A stretch of DNA of 64,000 nt from Lepidurus packardi. Its lineage: Eukaryota > Arthropoda > Branchiopoda > Notostraca > Triopsidae. Shown here in pieces: positions 54,663-64,000 of the stretch (positions are counted from its first letter, which is position 1; every line of letters starts with the position of its first letter). The notes under the pieces were generated by a model. The model was given only the letters and a program-made list of their open reading frames with translations, was not told the origin of the DNA and made no database searches. A program made the translations under genes and the position numbers. The stretch is taken from positions 13,392,001 through 13,456,000 of the forward strand of contig JAKZAN010000005.1 of NCBI GenBank assembly GCA_023053545.1, read 5' to 3'.

Positions 54663-54672
54663 CTATTTTTAG
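54663..54672. promoter_or_regulatory. MEF2 site CTATTTTTAG
   Basis: Exact YTA(A/T)4TAR match about 115-125 bp upstream of the predicted Mlc2 start, where a muscle-specific MEF2 site is expected. A CArG/TATA-like CTATATAAGG lies farther up at about 54719-54728. Confidence 0.6.
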
Positions 54673-55287
54673 CGCCGTTTTTCCTAGGTGCCTGGACACA
54701 CTACCCCCGCTTTCGCAGCTATATAAGGCAGCGAGGATTTAGATCAGGGAAGGTTATCAGCTTTTTATGAAGTAGCAGAATTGAGCATATCCGAAATGAG
54801 CAGGATATTTCTCAAGTTTTGCCATGAATATGGAAGTTTGATGTCGTTGGTTTTGAGTTTGATGTCTTTTGATCCCACGAGTAAGCTCCAAAGCTGAGCC
54901 CTTCTGCGTTCGAGGAATAGAAGGAGAAAGAATAAGTGCCCTTCTACTTCTTTCGATTTCTTTTCGTCTTTCTCGTGCATATTCAAGTATCCAAGAAGGC
55001 CAAGTCTGGGGGGAATTAAGCTTCAATCAGCAACGTTAAGAGAACGTTTTTCGGAGAAGAAACGGTAGGAACCTTGGGCATCAAGACATGATATGACGGG
55101 CGTTCTTGGCAAACGTCCGTGGAATTTAGACTTGACAACATGGCATTCTTGTAGGTTTTCGTTGAGTTAGGCATCATTGTTGCCTGGTCAAAATCCATAA
55201 CGCAAGTTACTAAACCTGTGCATTTTCTCTTGATTTTTTGGTTTCAGATTCAGCAAATCTAATGAATTCACTCGCACGTTCCGAAAT

Positions 55288-56853
55288 ATGCCCTTCTTGG
55301 GGCAAGTGACGATCTTGGGCAGCGTGCTTTTTTCGTTGCCGCTCTTGATCCCCACTTTGTTGACCATCATCTGTGCCATGATCCCGATTCGCATTTGGAT
55401 GCGGTGGACTTCTAGCTGGAATCCTTCACGCGCTCGCATGGATGGGAAAACTGTTCTGCTCACGGGAGCTACGTCAGGTATAAACACAGTTATATTGGGA
55501 AGGACCTAACTTTAGAACGTGGAGGGTGAGCTGCTGTCCTTTCTGGCGTCCTCGCTGCTTTTCTGGTACAACACAGTTCGTTTCACAAGATGGAAATGTG
55601 ACTGAATTATGTTCTCCAACTCGTGCTATGCCAGTGTTTGGATTATAAATGCTTTCATTTGTCGGGATCTCGTTAATTTAACTATGCTTCGCTACTGACT
55701 GTCATGTTTTATTTTATTTGATGAGTTTCGTTTTGGATTTTGTTCGTTATGAAAAAGGGATTGGGTATGAAGTGGCCAAGGACTTGGCCAACCGGGGAGC
55801 CCGGTTGTTGATCACCTCCCGCAGCTACAAACGCGCCCAAGAAACGGTGGAAAAATTGCGCTCCGTCACGGGAAATGCGGCCGTCGTTGCCTACGAAGTG
55901 GATTTGGGTAGTATGCAATCGGTACGCGATCTGGCTCGGCGCGTTATGGAGAACGAGCACCGCTTGGATGTCTTGATCAACAACGCAGGGCAAGCCTCGT
56001 GGGAAAAGGTCATTCGAACGACCGACGATGGCCTGGAATACCAAATGGCCTTGAATTACTTCGGGCCCTTCCTCCTCACTAATTTACTCATAGGTGAAGG
56101 ACTACTTGTTCTTTTTTTTTTTGTTTTATATCTATCTTTATTTTTTAAATGCAGCAGATTGATTTATTCTGTTTCATCCCGAATAGATTTACTCAAGCGT
56201 TCTGCCCCCAGTCGCATTATTAACACGGGGAGTATTGTCCACTGGCGGGTGCTGGGAAGCTTGGATTTGAGCAATCTGGACTTTAATAAAGGCTCTCCTG
56301 GTCTCATGTACATCTATTGCGTTTCCAAGCTGTGCATGTTGCTGTTTACCCGCGAATTAGCTCGGCGTCTCAGCGGAACCGGGGTTACAGCCAATTGCTT
56401 GTATCCTGGCCTCGTTGACACGCCCATCTACGACAAACAGCCGTCTTTCGCGTACTATTTGTTCTATCTTCCTCGTCGGTTGTTTTTCAAGGTGACTTCG
56501 ATTCAATGTCTGAAGGATTGGTTAATGGTATGACAATGATGATCGTTTTCCTTGTTCCTTTCAAATCAAAGACACCTGAAGCTGGCGCACAAACGACGCT
56601 GTATTTGGCTACTGCTGACGCCGTAGACAAGATTAGTGGCGAGTTCTTTGCCGAGTGTCATGTAAGGCTGGTCCTTTTCAAGATTCTGTTGTTGTTTTTT
56701 TATGCGTAAAATTTCCAAAAAAAACTAACGGGTTTTCTGCTCACACAGGTGTCGAGGACGTCCAAACTAGGGCGCGATATGGCGCTTGCTAAAGCTTTGT
56801 GGGAGAAATCGGAACAACTTGTGGGATTGCGTTCGGAAGAGAAACGTTTGTGA
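55288..56853 (+). CDS. Short-chain dehydrogenase/reductase, retinol dehydrogenase-like (copy 1)
   Basis: Membrane-anchored NAD(P)-dependent oxidoreductase of the RDH11-14 type; substrate unknown. Exons 55288-55477, 55758-56093, 56187-56491, 56572-56661, 56749-56853; 341 aa. An N-terminal hydrophobic segment (about 5-45) precedes the cofactor motif TGATSGIG, the NNAG motif (VLINNAGQ), the catalytic Ser (NTGSIVH) and YxxxK (IYCVSK), then LYPGLVDTPI. The first intron is 280 bp, the others 80-93. Convergent with copy 2, stops 183 bp apart. Confidence 0.93.
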
Positions 56854-57036
56854 AACAGGAAAGTGAAGACCAGGAAAGTACTTCCTTGTAGTTAGATTCA
56901 AGCACTTACGCGCCGCTTATGGGATTCTAGATGCTTCTGTCATTCCTTTGTGTATTTAGAAGATACTTTATACATTGGATATAGGAAAAAAGAGACAATG
57001 CCATGCCTGCTCTTTCGCTTTTGTTTGTGTGGGGCC

Positions 57037-58565
57037 TTAAAAGGCTTTCTCGTTGGGTTGCAAGTTGACCAGTTTTTCGCTTTTGAGCCATACCGCTTCC
57101 GCCAGCGCTGGGTCGCGTGCCTTTTCCGATACTAGTGTCTCCTTTGGGATTTAACAGAATTATGGATGGGTCATTTAGAGTAGGTACTTTAGACGTACTT
57201 GGCAGTCGGCAAAGTATTTGCCAGACACGCCGTCCACTTCTTCGCTTACAGCCAAGTAGATGCTAGTTTGAGCGCCTTCATGAGCCAACTGCATTCGTAA
57301 TGTGAAATGAGGTAGAAATGGATTAGCATGTAGTTCAGCTTGAAGCTTTTTTGACGATACGGTTCAAGAGAAACAGTTGTCTTTTTGTACCTTCAAGAAG
57401 GGTCTACCTAAATAAGGGACGAGCAGGTGGACCCAGCGAGGAGCTTTGCGGAAGATTTCCGTTGCCACGACCCCAGGATGTAATGCGTTAATAGTGACGC
57501 CTAATATTTTTGACAGGAATTAATTGTGATCAGTTAATAGTTAATTAGCTTAATAGTAAAATAAGAACTTGACGAACCAGTGCCTCCCAGTTTCGTGGCC
57601 AGATAACGCGTGAAAAGTAAGTTGCATAGCTTGGAGTTGTGGTAAATCATGCTCGGGACGTAGTTCTTCTCGGAATTCAGATTATTGAGATCCAACTTGC
57701 TCCATTTGTGAGCTATGGAAGAAACAACTACAATTCGGGCTGGTTGACTTTGCTGGAGTAAACCTAGAAAGTAGTTTGTCTTTGTTTATTCATGAAAACA
57801 TTGAATTGAAAAGAGACGCTCATGTTTACCGAGAAGCAAATTCGTGAGGAGGAAATGCCCGAAGTGGTTAGAGGCCATTTGCTGTTCCAATCCGTCTTCT
57901 GTTAGGATTTTATTGGGCAAACCCCCACAACCAGCGTTCAGGATGAGCACGTCTAGCCGCTTTTCGGTTTCCAAGACTTGTTTTGCCAGTTTTCGGACGG
58001 ACTGCAAGCTCGACAACTCGACCTGCATCACGACTACATCGCTATTCCCAGTTTGGACGATAATTTCGTCTGTTTGAAAGCAAAAGACACACGCGGGTTT
58101 GAATTTTGCTATGGGCCAAAGCTCAAAAAACAATTGTAAGAAAAGGGTTCACTTTTAGTCTTCAGGGCTTTATCTTCAGTTCTGCAAGCTAGAATGACCC
58201 GAGCTCCTCTATGAGCTAAATCCATGGCAGTGGCTTTGCCGATACCTGTAAATCATTCCCTCATTGCATTTTATTTTCATTTTTTCCGGTTTTAAAAGAA
58301 GACTGGTCAAGTTCGTTAGAGTTAGAAGAGACCAAATAGAGTTCCGTTAGTTAAGCTAAAAGTAACTGAAACAAGCAAAGGCTTTTTTTTTTACAATCTT
58401 ACCTGTATTGGCGCCAGTTATAAGCACCGTCTTGCCGTCCATCCGTCTGGAACTGGTACATCTTCCAGTGGTTAACTTGTTCCACGCCCAGCAGGCTAGC
58501 AATGTGGCAACTACCAAACTCAGAATCAGCTGAATGCAGGATAAAATGACGAAGCAGCTCGACAT
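57037..58565 (-). CDS. Short-chain dehydrogenase/reductase, retinol dehydrogenase-like (copy 2)
   Basis: Paralogue of the preceding SDR. Exons 5'->3': 58403-58565, 58153-58245, 57830-58069, 57578-57763, 57391-57500, 57199-57288, 57037-57141; 328 aa. N-terminal membrane helix, TGANTGIG cofactor motif, LILNAG in place of NNAG, the catalytic Ser in [13 protein letters not shown], and [10 protein letters not shown]. The last two exons have exactly the same lengths (90 and 105 nt) as those of copy 1, but this copy has two additional introns. The change from NNAG to LNAG is common in the RDH group. Confidence 0.93.
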
Positions 58566-59411
58566 CTTTGGTCTTGTTACTTCCTCTTTGCGACAGACAC
58601 AAGAATGAATTGGCGTTTCCTAATCGGACGTTGTAGAGCGGTAACGAGTCTTATCAGCTCATCCGAGCATCCAAGGACCTTGAGCTGAATTCCCCCAAGC
58701 AAAGGTTTTCTATGTGTAAGCTAACCAGAAGTAATGATGCTGTCGTTGTACACACGAGCTAAAACTCAACTAAGAGACAGCTGCAATTAATCGCTCAGTG
58801 TTGTCCTCAATTAAAAATGCAGGTGCCCGAGACTTTTTCCTGGTGGCATTAACAGCTTTATTTGTTTATTGCTTTAGGGTGTTATTCTTCATTATTCTTC
58901 AAGCCATTCTTCTTTTTATGTTATATCGTTTGGCGGTTATGTGAAAACAGGCTGGAAAGAGCTTACTGCTGAGCATTTTAGGGCCTGCCATACAGTCTTC
59001 GTTATACTCAAAGTCGGATTTACCTATGAGAACTTGTACGGCTTAATCCAGCAATGGTTTCCATACCCAAAAACGTGCAACAAAAAATAATTTAAAAAAA
59101 ATTCAGTCATTAGCCTGTTGATACAAGTTATCAAAGTCGTTCAAAACTATACGTATTCCACAAATAGAATCCATTTGATCCAAGTTTTGGCCTACCTTTC
59201 CCACTTGAACTAAACCCAAAACAAAGACTGACTGGCTTTCGTGGGTATTATGTCAATATAGAAAACACGAATGGCACCGACAAGCCCCTCGGGAGTCGAA
59301 AGGTTGGGTACAAGGTCTCGTGTCTGTATTCACAAATCCTCCACCGAATTTCCATACGCAACCTCACCGAGAAAAAAGAGGAGAAATCGATTCGGGGACA
59401 CGCGTGTGCAG
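58566..59411. other. Intergenic, SDR copy 2 promoter and AUP1 3' flank
   Basis: 846 bp, no gene recognised. Confidence 0.5.
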
Positions 59412-60992
59412 CTATAGGGTCGCTTGCAAACCGTGTTTTTCGATATACTTTCGCCGCGCTTCGTCCAAAAAGCGAGCTTTGCGTTCTTGCAGCGATAACC
59501 CGCGCTCAGTCCAAGTTTTACCGAATGCGGCGGCGTGGAAACTGGAACTGGCGCTCGGGTTCGAAGAAGGGGAAGTGGCCGCGCTGGCACTCGCAGTCGA
59601 AGCTGCGCGGACAGACGAAGGCGCAGGACGGAGAGGGGTATACCGCACTTGTCCATCCAAAAGGCGGGCGATCGTCATTTCAACGCTCTGCGTTCGTCTG
59701 ACGTCTTCGACGATGACGTTGAGAGGAACGTCGGGCAAAACGGACTGCACTTGCTGCGCCATGTGTAGACTGCGAGCCGGACGAGCTGGCTGAGTCTCCG
59801 CACTGCGTCTCTTCAAAAGCTCGGCCTATAGATTGGGTTTTTCATTAGTATTCGAATCATACAATTGCTCAGTCTTTTCTTTTTCGAAATACTGGAATAG
59901 CCAGTCTTTTAGCGGGTTTAAATTACTTTATCTTGAGCAGTATGGGCCGTGACTGGGATTTTGAGAGCACGCGCGAAAGCGAGTTGAATCTCTTCGTCTT
60001 TGCTGAGTCGGATGTAATGAACTGTGGCTTGGCTGTACGGAAGAGCCAACACAAGAGCCAAGTCCCAGTAAGGCGAAGCTCCTAGCGTGGACATGGCCAC
60101 GGGAAAGGGGCGGGTCCATTGCACGACCACGCCTTGCATGGTGTAGTTGTTGAGGGAAGACAAAAGCTCGGCATCGAACCTAGCGACCCGCAACGTTTTT
60201 CAATAGTCAGTCACTTCCGCCGCTTCTTCTTTCTTCTTTTTTTTCTTTCAGGTCTAGAGTGTTCGGATTGATTTTGTTTTACTTGAGCATAGCAGTCCGG
60301 CCAGAGGTTGGAGCAGACTCGGGGAACACGGCAACCAGTTTACGATTTTGGACGGCCTGGTGGATGACTGGGACGACAGTTTGCCGAGGCGCAGCCACTG
60401 GTGGAAGCAAAGCGAGTGGTGAAGCGGGAGCAGTCATTGCCTGTTGGATTCCAGGGAAGGATTTAAGCCGAGTCTCTTTCGTGCCTAGGATTGCTATTAT
60501 TTTCTTTTAAATCAGGATTTACTGGACAAGCTCCGGTGGCCAGATAAACGGCAATGCCATCAAAGGGAGAGGAGCAGTTCGAAACGTAGACTTGGGCCTC
60601 TCTTTTAGCTTCCTTGGCGTTTTTTTCTACCAAGTGAAGGCCCAAGACAGACGACATGACACGGAACGCTTTCCTATGAGGAGAAGAAAAGGTTTGGAAG
60701 GTAAACCGAGGCCAGATGAAAGGTTTTCCAGTGATCTAATTTACCTGTTTGTAGCATGGTGGGCTGGTAAGAGTTGCAGAGCGATGACAAACTGGAGCAA
60801 GATGAAGGAGCGAAGGATCAGAAGAACAAGTCCTACAGGTAAATAGAGGAGCGCGTAGAACCAGTGCCAAGTCCCGAGCCATCTAAGCCAAACAATGCAA
60901 ACGAACCCTAAAATGATCACGCACAGGAATATCACGGCAAACATGGCTTACCTCTGGCTGTCGAACAGAGATTCCAACTCTATGTCCGCCAT
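59412..60992 (-). CDS. AUP1: AUP1 homologue (lipid-droplet/ERAD factor: acyltransferase-like plus CUE and G2BR-like tail)
   Basis: Monotopic ER/lipid-droplet protein that recruits the E2 UBE2G2 for ER-associated degradation. Exons 5'->3': 60952-60992, 60745-60882, 60523-60673, 60283-60440, 59927-60179, 59412-59825; 384 aa against 410 in human. Residues 1-13 (LESLFDSQR) match human LFDSHR; a hydrophobic hairpin follows (about 18-50); acyltransferase-like domain about 65-250; CUE domain about 270-310 (QQVQSVLPDVPLNVIVEDV); the C-terminal E2-binding helix keeps SLQERKARFLDEARRKYIEKH. The acyltransferase HX4D motif (NHVTPFD in human) reads NCSSPFD, so the catalytic His is missing and the domain is probably not an active transferase. 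Confidence 0.9.
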
Positions 60993-61224
60993 AACGAGAG
61001 CTTGTGAATCGTGCGATCAAAAGTCCCCCATCCAGAAGAGAAGCTCAGTTTTTCTAAAGGAGAGCAAACTTACGAAATGAACCAGCCAAGGGAGAATTGC
61101 TCAATCGTTGGTTCCGTTTTCCTGTCACTAGTGGGCGACACCGTACCTACCGTCTCATTATCGCGGGTGTTTCGAATTAAACCAACGAAAGCCACGTCAA
61201 ATAATTGAGAAATCTGTATGTATT

Positions 61225-64000
61225 TCATTCGGCTGATCTGAGTTTTCGTGTTTGGGACCCTCTCACTTGCGTCACTTTACTGTCTTCTTCCCCTTCGCTT
61301 ACCACGTCGACTTGAAAATTATCGTCGAGAGTTTCCACGCTCTGCAGGGTGCGAGACGGTTTTGAAGGCAAAGTCTCGGCTTTCTCCAATGCATCAGCCT
61401 TCCAGTTCGTGGCCTGGATACGGTAAGCGGTGTAGTCCAACAAATGGGCTTGCTGCTGCAGCCGAGCCACACGTTGCATATGGCGATCCGTATAGGGCAG
61501 AAAGGTCTGCAACACCGTTTGCAAATTTGGCCAGCTCAGCAAGTCTTGGGGCGCGTAACTCCTGAGCATGAAATTCAGCACGGCTTGAGCTTGGTAACAA
61601 TGCTTGCTGTTGGTGTTCCACGTCACAGCGTAGCTCAAAAGCCTCTGATGACCCTCGCTGGACAGTTTCGCTATTCCTTGTTCCATTTCCTTCAAAGTCG
61701 GGTCACTTGACGTTAGCTCTAAAGTGACAATGGATCAGATTGAGAATAACACGTTTCCGTTCATGTGGTGTTACCTTTGAGGACTTTGAGTGCAGTAAAA
61801 GGCCGGTCTAAGCGCACTGCCATTTTCAAAGCTCGCCCTAATTTGCCCGTGTGCAGTAGATTGGACAATTGCTGTTCTTGCAAAACGGTTTCAGCTTGTT
61901 CCTCGGCGCTTTTGGCGGCTTCTTCTTCACTCACGTCTCGCCAGAGAATGATTTTAGAGTCACTGCCTCCACTGACCAGTAAATCTTCTTCGTGGCTCAC
62001 TAAGAATAAAAGACAGAAACCAGTTTCAGCCACACAAAGGTAAAAAGAATGTTAATTACAAGTCAAAGCCCAAATTTTCCCTTCGTGCTGGTCCAAAGTA
62101 GCCACACATTCGGACGTTTTGAGCGTCCAGAGCTTGATCAAGCCGTCTGAGGCCGAACTCACCACCTGCAGTCCTCTGGAGACGAAGAAGACTCTCAGAA
62201 CGGAGCTGTCATGTCCTTCCAAAGTCTAGAATATACATATATATATATAAAAAAAAAAAATTAGTTTGACACTGACACACAATGCGCTTCTCTCTCCTGA
62301 AAGGATTACCATAATGCACGCATAATCCGTGAGGGACCACAATTTGACGTCTCCATCAGCAGAGCCAGTGGCCAAGACTTGGTCTACGGGAGAAAACTGC
62401 AGACACCATAAACCACGTCGGTGGCCCCGTAGAGTAGCCTCTGGTGAAAGACCAGGCACTTGCCACAGTTTGGCCGTTTTATCTTGGGAAGCCGATGCCA
62501 CCAAACGATCATTGGGAGAAACTGTGACTGCATTAACGTCCTTTTCGTGTGCTAAACAAGTCGCCGAGGCACTTAGGTGCGCCGCAGTAGTTATATCTGC
62601 AAGAAAAGGATGGGATTAAAAGAACATCGGTTTCTGGCTACAGCCCAACATTGGCTCATGCTCACTTTGCCAGTCTTGCGGTAACATCCACAGTTTTAAA
62701 CAAGTATCTTGGCTTCCAGTCACGACGTACGGGGGCGAATGGGCGTGGCTGAAGGACAAAGTGCCTACTGAACCCGTATGTCCAGCTCCAATGCCAATGC
62801 AGTGCAGTTTCTCGTCTCGGAGAACCCAGACTTTCATCGTGTTATCCTTTACGTATCCAAAGGAGACCACACAAAAAGTTTTGAAACTGAGTTTCTCGAA
62901 TTCTAATGTATCATAGCAAAACAAAATTCGAGTAGGACAACGAGTTTGATACGTACTTTGGAGGCAGTCGCTAGTAGCTGGGGATAACTGGGATGAACAG
63001 CAACAGCTAGAACAATGTCAGAATGGGCGGGTATTAATTGGCACTGGAAGTTGGCCAAATTATACAACCGAAGCTGAGGAGAATTCGAAGCCACCGCTAG
63101 ATGCTCTTTACCGCCGAGTAAAGCCACATCCAAGATGTCTTCATTATACCCACAGTACTGAAAAGAGAATGTATGGCGATGTTAACGACCGAGGGGAACT
63201 AGAAGACTTTTCATTACTTGTTTGGTCATCTGCAGGCTGGACAAATCATACACGTTCAGATTATGGTCAAATGTGACAGTAAGGAGGCTTTTATTGTCCC
63301 GTAGGGGCAACAGTTGGGTCAAAGGTGTCGCCAGTTCAACTGGTCGCTCTTCTTTCCACACGGACTGGCTGTTGGCGATGCTCCAAACCTTCAAAACGCC
63401 TTGTTCGCCGGCCGTCAATACCAAGGGACGGGCTAAAGACTCGGGCAAGAACTCGAATTTCATACTGGGATGTAACACGCAGAGTCCTTCCAAAGATTCG
63501 TAAGTGGGTATGGTTTTCAACGCTAACGACTGGGCCACATCCCATTGAATAAGCACCTTGTCACGTCCACAACTAAAAAATAACCAGTAATCCCACTTCA
63601 TTTTCTTTTCATTGAACAGGGCTATCCGCACTAATAGATTAGACAAAAGACTAATAATTTTTTACCTGACGGCCTGAGCTGTTCCTGGCAAGAGGGCAAA
63701 GCCAGTAACGCTGCTTAAATGGCCTTTCAAGGTGGCAATTACTTGGGAATGACTCAAATCCCAGCAGCGGATGTGGCAGTCCATGGAAGCCGCGTAGATT
63801 TTAGGTTGGGACATGTCAGGATGGAACTGAACCATGGTATAAACACCAGATCCGCCTCGCAGATTATGGGTGCAATATTGCTTTAATGTGTCCCATATTT
63901 TCAGAGCGCCATCACTGCCGCCCGAAGCGACCAACGTAGAAGTCGGATCAAATACTAGCATTCCGGCGGGAGCTACATGCAGTGATTTCCAGGTTCTTTG
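61225..64000 (-). CDS. TBL3: Transducin beta-like 3 (UTP13), WD40 SSU processome protein, 5' end outside window
   Basis: UTP-B subunit of the small-subunit processome needed for 18S rRNA maturation in the nucleolus. Exons 5'->3': 63666 to beyond 64000, 63218-63572, 62957-63157, 62666-62846, 62310-62596, 62060-62225, 61775-61999, 61225-61718; 747 residues in the window. Multiple WD40 repeats with TBL3-specific phrases (FDPTSTLVASGGSDG, VASNSPQLRLYNL, VTGSQDTCLKLW, SASQDKTAKLW, RRGLWCLQFSPVDQVLATGSADG). The C-terminal Utp13 domain is clear: LLSYAVTWNTNSKHC, QAVLNFMLR and LPYTDRHMQR. Its N-terminal WD repeats lie beyond base 64000. Confidence 0.96.

Larger units (their letters stand above)
54485..55287. 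other. Divergent region Mlc2 / SDR
   Basis: 803 bp: Mlc2 promoter on the left, SDR upstream sequence on the right. No additional gene. Confidence 0.5.

Noticed and set aside
54718..54728. TATATAAGG as a TATA box for the + strand SDR gene
   Set aside because: The SDR start codon is 560 bp away without evidence of a 5'UTR intron; the motif may instead be a CArG-like site of the Mlc2 promoter.

Overview
The window is nuclear DNA of an arthropod with a compact genome, most likely a crustacean such as a branchiopod (Daphnia-like). I infer this from gene content and architecture, not from a database match. Twenty-two protein genes lie in 64 kb, nearly all broken by short GT-AG introns (mostly 55-110 bp). 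Several proteins have arthropod hallmarks: a 211-residue Grb2/Drk very like the fly protein, a muscle Mlc2 with an Ala/Pro-rich N-terminus and an acidic EEEEEAA end, a TATA plus TCAGTC initiator promoter, and GatC and POLG2 packed as one two-cistron unit. No transposase, reverse transcriptase, CRISPR array, rRNA or tRNA gene was recognised.

Layout. 0-11.5 kb, all minus: a secreted haem peroxidase (3' end beyond base 1), glutaredoxin-3 (GLRX3) and a LENG8/THP3-like mRNA-export factor. 12-14.1 kb, plus: complex I subunit NDUFA6 and the KDEL receptor. 14.5-23.7 kb, minus: POLG2 and GatC (dicistronic), an equilibrative nucleoside transporter with two alternative first coding exons, a NEMO/optineurin-like UBAN protein and mitochondrial UCP4. 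24.6-25.5 kb, plus: Drk/Grb2. 26.1-29.1 kb, minus: a TBC1D12/14 Rab-GAP. 29.2-30.45 kb: tandem promoter duplications leading into NRBF2 (plus). 31.4-42.9 kb: a sparse region around one Egr/Stripe zinc-finger gene, studded with perfect CRE octamers. 43-44.2 kb, minus: LYAR, carrying a one-base frameshift in its zinc finger. 44.7-52.1 kb, plus: intronless gephyrin/cinnamon, a TspanC8 tetraspanin and CtBP. 53.3-54.5 kb, minus: muscle myosin regulatory light chain. 55.3-58.6 kb: two convergent retinol-dehydrogenase-like SDR paralogues. 59.4-64 kb, minus: AUP1 and TBL3/UTP13 (5' end beyond the right edge).

Most of these are conserved housekeeping or signalling genes that happen to be neighbours. 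Functional links I would defend: GatC/POLG2 share a transcript and a mitochondrial role; NRBF2, NEMO and TBC1D12/14 all touch autophagy or ubiquitin signalling but are not physically organised as a unit; Egr has the regulatory surroundings expected of an immediate-early gene. I did not find a wholly new system. The best leads are the ENT alternative first exons, the GatC-POLG2 junction, the LYAR frameshift, the loss of the acyltransferase histidine in AUP1, and the duplicated promoter segments at NRBF2 and LYAR/gephyrin.

Exon boundaries were worked out by hand from reading-frame phase, splice consensus and remembered family alignments; UTRs were not mapped.
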